A stretch of DNA of 64,000 nucleotides, taken from contig CALUYD010000001.1 in assembly GCA_944324915.1 (NCBI GenBank), positions 124,001-188,000 of the forward strand, given 5' to 3'. Below, one piece after another: positions 59,813 through 64,000 of the stretch (position 1 is its first letter; each line of letters starts with the position of its first letter). Position numbers and translations under genes: made by a program. This DNA is from Candidatus Gastranaerophilales bacterium. Lineage in GTDB: Bacteria; Cyanobacteriota; Vampirovibrionia; Gastranaerophilales; Gastranaerophilaceae. The notes beneath the pieces were generated by a model that saw only the letters and a program-made list of their open reading frames with translations, was not told the origin of the DNA and searched no databases.

Positions 59813-60679
59813 CTATTTAACAGCCTTTATTAATGCGGTGTTTGAGCTAACCGAAATTTCTTTATCGGATAATGCTTCTTGGACTTCTAAAATAAAATTA
59901 TCTACTTTTTTTTCATCAAAATATTCTAAAAATCTTTCTTTCATAGTTTTTTTCTCAGGCGCCGGAGGAGCAATAAACCAATTTAAAATGCCTTCTTTTG
60001 ATGGAACATAATTTGATTTTACCGCTTGAACATTAACTAAAACATCGCTAAAACCAGCTTTGGTCATATTCTCATCAAGGCTTTGAGCGTTGAAATTTAC
60101 TAAAGAATCAGAAGGATTTTCCATAAATTCTTTTTCTGCTTTCATAAAATCATCATAATCTGTTATTTGATTTTTATCTAAAAGCTCATAATAGCGAGTA
60201 TTTTCAGATATTATAGGTTCAAAAGCACAATAATATCCGCCAAATTTTAAAACTCTATATAACTCATCAAAAACAGGCTGTTTTTCTTTTACATGAACCA
60301 AAACAGAACGTGTCATAGCTCTATCTAAATAATTTGAACTCAATTTAATATCTGAAATATCGGTTTTTAAAAATTGAACATTATTTTTAATATTTGTTTG
60401 AGATAATATTTTTTCACATTCATCTAAACAATCTTGAAATTTATCGGAAAATATAAGCTCAACTCTATCTTCAAATTTTTCTAAAACGCCAAAAGCCAAA
60501 AGACCTGAACCGCAACCAAAATCAGCCACTTTTTGCCCATCTTTTATATCTGCTAAAGCCAAAACCTCATCCCTTATTGCCATAAGCCAATTAAGAGTTT
60601 GTTGCATTTGTAGTTCATTCATATATGAAAATCTTGTTTTTTTAAGCCAAGTTGACCAATTTTTGCATATTTCGCTCAT
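59813..60679 (-). CDS. Class I SAM-dependent methyltransferase
   Basis: 288 aa. Motif I is VADFGCGSGLLAFGVL; then IFSDKFQDCLDECEKI, DRAMTRSVLVHVKEKQ and GGYYCAFEPI. It is of the UbiE/Methyltransf_11 type; the substrate is unknown. GGAGG precedes the ATG. It is divergent from the diguanylate cyclase gene and upstream of the response regulator. Confidence 0.85.
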   Translation of the reverse strand: MSEICKNWSTWLKKTRFSYMNELQMQQTLNWLMAIRDEVLALADIKDGQKVADFGCGSGLLAFGVLEKFEDRVELIFSDKFQDCLDECEKILSQTNIKNNVQFLKTDISDIKLSSNYLDRAMTRSVLVHVKEKQPVFDELYRVLKFGGYYCAFEPIISENTRYYELLDKNQITDYDDFMKAEKEFMENPSDSLVNFNAQSLDENMTKAGFSDVLVNVQAVKSNYVPSKEGILNWFIAPPAPEKKTMKERFLEYFDEKKVDNFILEVQEALSDKEISVSSNTALIKAVK

Positions 60680-60753
60680 TTTTCCTCCAAAAGTTGTATT
60701 TAGCCTTATATAGAATGATTTTTGATGATTTAAGAATTATAATTATCTATGTT

Positions 60754-62394
60754 ATGTCAGATTTTGAAAAGCTATCCATAGAAAACAACATAAAACATCT
60801 TAACATGATGTTTGAAGTTAGCACAATTGCTAATCAAACGGATGATGTATATGATTTATTGGAAAGAATTAAAGATTATTGTTCAAAAATAATCAATTCT
60901 TGCGATATAACATTTTTTCTACTTGAAAATCAAAGATACAAATGCGTTGTAAACTCTGACGAACATTTAAGAACAAGCGAATTTGTTGAAGGAAACGAAG
61001 AAAATCTTTCGTTTTGGGAAGCTGTTAATAAAGCAAAATTAACCTCAATGAAAGATGAACACGGCGCACATTTATTTAAAAGTTTTCTTGAAAAAAATAA
61101 TATTTTATCGCTTGACCCAAGCCATGTAAGAGTGTTTTTCAATCATCAAGTGCCAATTTGTTTTTGCTTTATAAAAGAAAATAAACTTGAACCTATTCAA
61201 GATGAAAATATTTCAAATTTGAATAAAATTTTCGATTATATGGAGCCTGTAATTGCAAAATATCATAAAAGATTAAAAAGACACGAAGAAATGGTTCAGC
61301 TTCAAAAATCTCTACATAACATTTCAATTCTTTATAATATTTCGCAAGCAGTTAATTTTATTGATGACCTTAAAAGACTTTTACAAGTTATCATTCAAAA
61401 AGCCTTAATCACGCTTGATGCTGAAAAAGGGTCATTAATGCTTTATGATTATTCAATAAATGCTCTACAAGTAAGAATTGTATCAGGCTTGCAAGATAAA
61501 AAACTTGAAGAAGCTATTAATAACGGTGCTGTTCAATGTGCTAAAATCGGCATAGGCGAAGGTATCGCAGGTACAGTATTTTTAGAGCGTAAACCGATTA
61601 TAACAAACTTAGGCTCAGCCGATCCAAGATTTATCGTTAAAGAAACCCTATCAAACACAAAATCACTTCTTTGTGTGCCTTTGATTGCAAAAGGCGAAGT
61701 AATAGGCGTTATCAATATCACAAACAAAAGACACGATAAATTATTCAACCAAAAAGATTTAGAGTTTATAACTTCTCTGGCTAATCAAGCAGCTATTGCA
61801 ATTGATAACGCTAAATTATACGAGCTTGCAACAAAAGACGGCATGACAAAACTCTATATTTATAGACATTTTTATACATTATTGGAAAATGAAATTCGCC
61901 GTTGTGCAAGATATAAGAGAAATATGTCCTTAATTATGATGGATATTGATAATTTCAAAAAAATCAATGATACATACGGACATTTAACAGGAGATATGAT
62001 TTTAAAACGTCTGGCTTCCACTTTACAAGAAACAGTTAGAAAAATTGATATTCCTGCAAGATATGGCGGTGAAGAATTTGTTGTAATTCTTCCTGAAACA
62101 GATAAAAAAGATGCTTGTGTTATAGCAGAGCGTATAAGAAAAAATGTTTCTCAAATTAAAGTTAGAATTAACGAAAAAGAAACTATTTCTCCAACTGTTT
62201 CAATTGGGGTTGCTCAATATACAACAGACGGACAAGAAGCAAAAGAATTAATCAATTCAGCAGATACAGCCTTATATTATTCAAAACATAACGGCAAAAA
62301 CATGGTTTCAACATTTGAAAAAGAAGGTTGCAAAAAGGCTGAAATTGAAACATTTGAACAAATGCAACAAAATAACCCTGATGAATTATTTTAA
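60754..62394 (+). CDS. GAF-GGDEF diguanylate cyclase
   Basis: 546 aa from the ATG at 60754 (MSDFEKLS). It has no Shine-Dalgarno; TATAAT ends ten bases before it. The N-terminal 160 residues look like a diverged GAF or PAS sensor. A clear GAF domain spans about 185-345 (SLMLYDYSINALQVRIVSGL; LLCVPLIAKGEVIGVINITN). The GGDEF domain has MTKLYIYRHF, MDIDNFKKINDTYGH and active site GGEEF (438-442). The I-site R429-K-I-D432 is correctly spaced, so product inhibition by c-di-GMP is expected. Its 3' end overlaps convergent prmC by 9 bp. Confidence 0.93.
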   Translation: MSDFEKLSIENNIKHLNMMFEVSTIANQTDDVYDLLERIKDYCSKIINSCDITFFLLENQRYKCVVNSDEHLRTSEFVEGNEENLSFWEAVNKAKLTSMKDEHGAHLFKSFLEKNNILSLDPSHVRVFFNHQVPICFCFIKENKLEPIQDENISNLNKIFDYMEPVIAKYHKRLKRHEEMVQLQKSLHNISILYNISQAVNFIDDLKRLLQVIIQKALITLDAEKGSLMLYDYSINALQVRIVSGLQDKKLEEAINNGAVQCAKIGIGEGIAGTVFLERKPIITNLGSADPRFIVKETLSNTKSLLCVPLIAKGEVIGVINITNKRHDKLFNQKDLEFITSLANQAAIAIDNAKLYELATKDGMTKLYIYRHFYTLLENEIRRCARYKRNMSLIMMDIDNFKKINDTYGHLTGDMILKRLASTLQETVRKIDIPARYGGEEFVVILPETDKKDACVIAERIRKNVSQIKVRINEKETISPTVSIGVAQYTTDGQEAKELINSADTALYYSKHNGKNMVSTFEKEGCKKAEIETFEQMQQNNPDELF

Positions 62395-63219
62395 TTGAGC
62401 ACAAATTACACGCTCGATATTTGATAAATCTTTTGTTATTTCTATATTTTTAAAATCTTTTTCTAATATTTTAAAAACAATATCGCTTTGATTAATTCCA
62501 AGCTCAAAAGCTATATAACCATTAGCTTTTAAGCAATTTTTAGCACCGTCAATAATTTTTTTATAAAAATCAACCCCCAATTCATCATAAGCAAATAAAG
62601 CTAAATCAGGGTCAAAATTTTTAACTTCATTTTGAAGATTGTTTTTTTCGCTAATTGGAATATAAGGCGGATTTGAAACAATTAAATCAAATTTTTCAAT
62701 AGGTCTTATTTTTGAATAAATATCGGACTTTCTTAAAATAACTTTTCTAACTAAATCCAATTTATTGATATTTTCAATAGCAACTTCAAGAGCATCAAGG
62801 CTTATATCCACCCCTAAAATCTCAATATTTTTATCCTTTAATTTTTTAGCTAAAGCGCAAGAAATACAGCCTGAGCCTACTCCAATATCTAAAATATCTA
62901 TTTTATTTTCGATATTTTTAACCAAATCATAAGCCTTATTTACAAGAATTTCTGTTTCATCTCTTGGAATTAGGACATTTTCGTTAACTATATATTTTTC
63001 GCCCATAAAATAGCTATAACCAAGCAAATGCTGAATTGGGGCTTTTGTTTCAACTCTTTTATTTGCTAATTCAATCATTTTATCTTGATTTGGAATTTCT
63101 TTTTCAAGCATTATTTCTTCTAATTTCATGCCTGATAATTCAAGAACAATTAGCTTTGCTTCTGCCTTATATTCTTCAATACCGCCTTGTTTTAAAATAT
63201 CTTCAATTTTTTTAATCAT
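62386..63219 (-). CDS. prmC: Peptide chain release factor N5-glutamine methyltransferase
   Basis: 277 aa. Motifs: GYSYFMGEKYIVNENVLIPR with the RDET-like segment (PRDETE), SAM motif ILDIGVGSGCISCALAK and the catalytic NPPY in IVSNPPYIP. It methylates the GGQ glutamine of release factors. It follows the ABC ATPase gene by 7 bp. Confidence 0.93.
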   Translation of the reverse strand: MIKKIEDILKQGGIEEYKAEAKLIVLELSGMKLEEIMLEKEIPNQDKMIELANKRVETKAPIQHLLGYSYFMGEKYIVNENVLIPRDETEILVNKAYDLVKNIENKIDILDIGVGSGCISCALAKKLKDKNIEILGVDISLDALEVAIENINKLDLVRKVILRKSDIYSKIRPIEKFDLIVSNPPYIPISEKNNLQNEVKNFDPDLALFAYDELGVDFYKKIIDGAKNCLKANGYIAFELGINQSDIVFKILEKDFKNIEITKDLSNIERVICAQLK

Positions 63220-63226
63220 TTTTTAG

Positions 63227-64000
63227 CTATATTCCAAAGTCCATTTTTTTCACAATAGGCTCTTTTGTATCCACATCAAAGAAATGTAAATCTCTTGGAT
63301 TGATTGCAAAATCCATATCTTCCAATTTTGGAGTTTGACTTGTTGCAACCGCGCAAAAATCCTTATTTGCAAATTTAAAATAAATATTTTTATAAGAGCC
63401 TAAATTCTCCTCAAATTGCACTTTGGCACTAAATTTAATAATATTAAAATGATAATTAGGATTCATCGAAGTTGCTATATCTTCGCTTCTAACGCCAACT
63501 AAAACTTTTTTATACATTTGAAGCTCAAAAGGCAAAGTGTTTAAATTTATCTTAATATCGCCATAGATTAAATTATTTCCCTCGATTTCAGCTTCCACAA
63601 TATTCATAGGGTTTGAACCCATAAACGTTGCAACAAAAACATTCTTAGGATGATTATAAATATTATAAGGTGTATCAACCTGTTGAATATCACCATTATT
63701 TAAAACAACTATTCTATCGCCCATAGTAAGCGCTTCTGTTTGATCATGGGTAACATATATAAATGTTGTTTTTAATTTTTGATGAAGTTTTTTAATTTCA
63801 GCCCTCATCTCGCTTCTTAATTTTGCATCCAAATTAGATAAAGGCTCATCCATCAAAAATACTTTTGGCTCTCTAACAATAGCACGAGCAAGCGCTACTC
63901 TTTGCCTTTGTCCGCCTGAGAGTTCTTTTGGCTTCCTTTTTAGATATTCTTCAAGTTTTAAAATTTCAGCCGCTCTTTTAACACGTCTATCTATTTCACA
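63227..64000 (-). CDS. ABC transporter ATP-binding protein, MalK/UgpC type (partial, runs off right edge)
   Basis: The frame is open to the window edge; the N-terminus with Walker A is missing. Visible parts: signature [19 protein letters not shown], Walker [19 protein letters not shown]-loop [14 protein letters not shown] and a C-terminal TOBE-type region ([14 protein letters not shown]). These are typical of carbohydrate-import ATPases. Partner permease and binding-protein genes are not in the window. prmC follows by 7 bp. Confidence 0.92.
   Translation of the reverse strand, partial: CEIDRRVKRAAEILKLEEYLKRKPKELSGGQRQRVALARAIVREPKVFLMDEPLSNLDAKLRSEMRAEIKKLHQKLKTTFIYVTHDQTEALTMGDRIVVLNNGDIQQVDTPYNIYNHPKNVFVATFMGSNPMNIVEAEIEGNNLIYGDIKINLNTLPFELQMYKKVLVGVRSEDIATSMNPNYHFNIIKFSAKVQFEENLGSYKNIYFKFANKDFCAVATSQTPKLEDMDFAINPRDLHFFDVDTKEPIVKKMDFGI

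Noticed and set aside
1-64000. tRNA, rRNA, CRISPR, insertion sequences or prophage
   Set aside because: No T-loop GGTTCGAATCC-like sequence with cloverleaf arms, no regularly spaced repeats, and no transposase, integrase or phage structural genes were seen; gaps are too short to hide large elements.

Overview
The window is an AT-rich (about 30% GC), densely packed bacterial chromosome segment. It encodes an envelope with S-layer homology (SLH) domains, a heptose isomerase (gmhA), flagellar basal-body genes, hybrid chemotaxis proteins, c-di-GMP enzymes and many short secreted proteins without recognisable families. This mix, the low GC and several lineage-looking proteins (starts MKIS..., MGLSATQARF..., CPHGxPxGxCPxC) suggest a non-photosynthetic cyanobacterial relative (Vampirovibrionia/Melainabacteria, perhaps Gastranaerophilales). 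That placement is inference. I see no tRNA, rRNA, CRISPR array, transposon or prophage, and no gene-free stretch over 200 bp.

Layout. 1-6.4 kb: a chemotaxis block (tandem CheW, a REC protein with a GGDEF-like tail, a sensor-less MCP, a CheA-REC hybrid). 6.4-8.9 kb: clpP, a flavoprotein, rpsU. 8.9-15.5 kb: basal-body module A on the minus strand (slt, fliE, a divergent fliF, a protein in the fliG position, fliH-like, flhA). 15.7-25.1 kb: a minus-strand run with gpsA, a CDF-CorC fusion, yifB, a TPR protein, a GAF/HD-GYP phosphodiesterase and a radical-SAM protein. 25.2-28.7 kb: a ferredoxin-nitroreductase and a membrane-anchored GT5 glycogen-synthase-like enzyme. 28.7-31.2 kb: pdxA-family dehydrogenase, four-carbon acid sugar kinase and ssb. 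31.3-37.3 kb: secreted and TPR proteins, a winged-helix regulator, an RlmD-type methyltransferase, gmhA and a GNAT-like protein. 37.3-45.2 kb: folE2, an alcohol dehydrogenase, trxB and basal-body module B (fliI, fliH, fliG, fliF). 45.3-55.9 kb: SLH protein, DXS-like enzyme, engB and lineage-type surface or membrane proteins, including a gene behind a strong sigma28-type promoter and a two-gene membrane operon behind a cobalamin-riboswitch-like leader. 56-64 kb: fabF, acpP, S41 protease, OmpR-type regulator, methyltransferase, GAF-GGDEF diguanylate cyclase, prmC and a truncated ABC ATPase.

Themes. Motility and signalling link several parts: module A supplies FliE, FlhA and one FliF/FliH pair; module B supplies the ATPase, FliG and a second FliF/FliH pair; chemotaxis and c-di-GMP genes are scattered between. 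Many start codons with no Shine-Dalgarno have a -10 hexamer ending 6-7 nt before the ATG, which predicts leaderless mRNAs. Operons are tight (TAATG and ATGA junctions), and four convergent gene pairs share a 4-bp overlap containing both stop codons.

Most interesting items: the riboswitch-like leader at 52.76-52.92 kb with mutually exclusive pairings around its ribosome binding site; the duplicated FliF/FliH basal-body module; the sigma28-type promoter at 49.54 kb; the 20-bp palindrome filling the spacer of the SLH promoter; and the CDF-CorC fusion.
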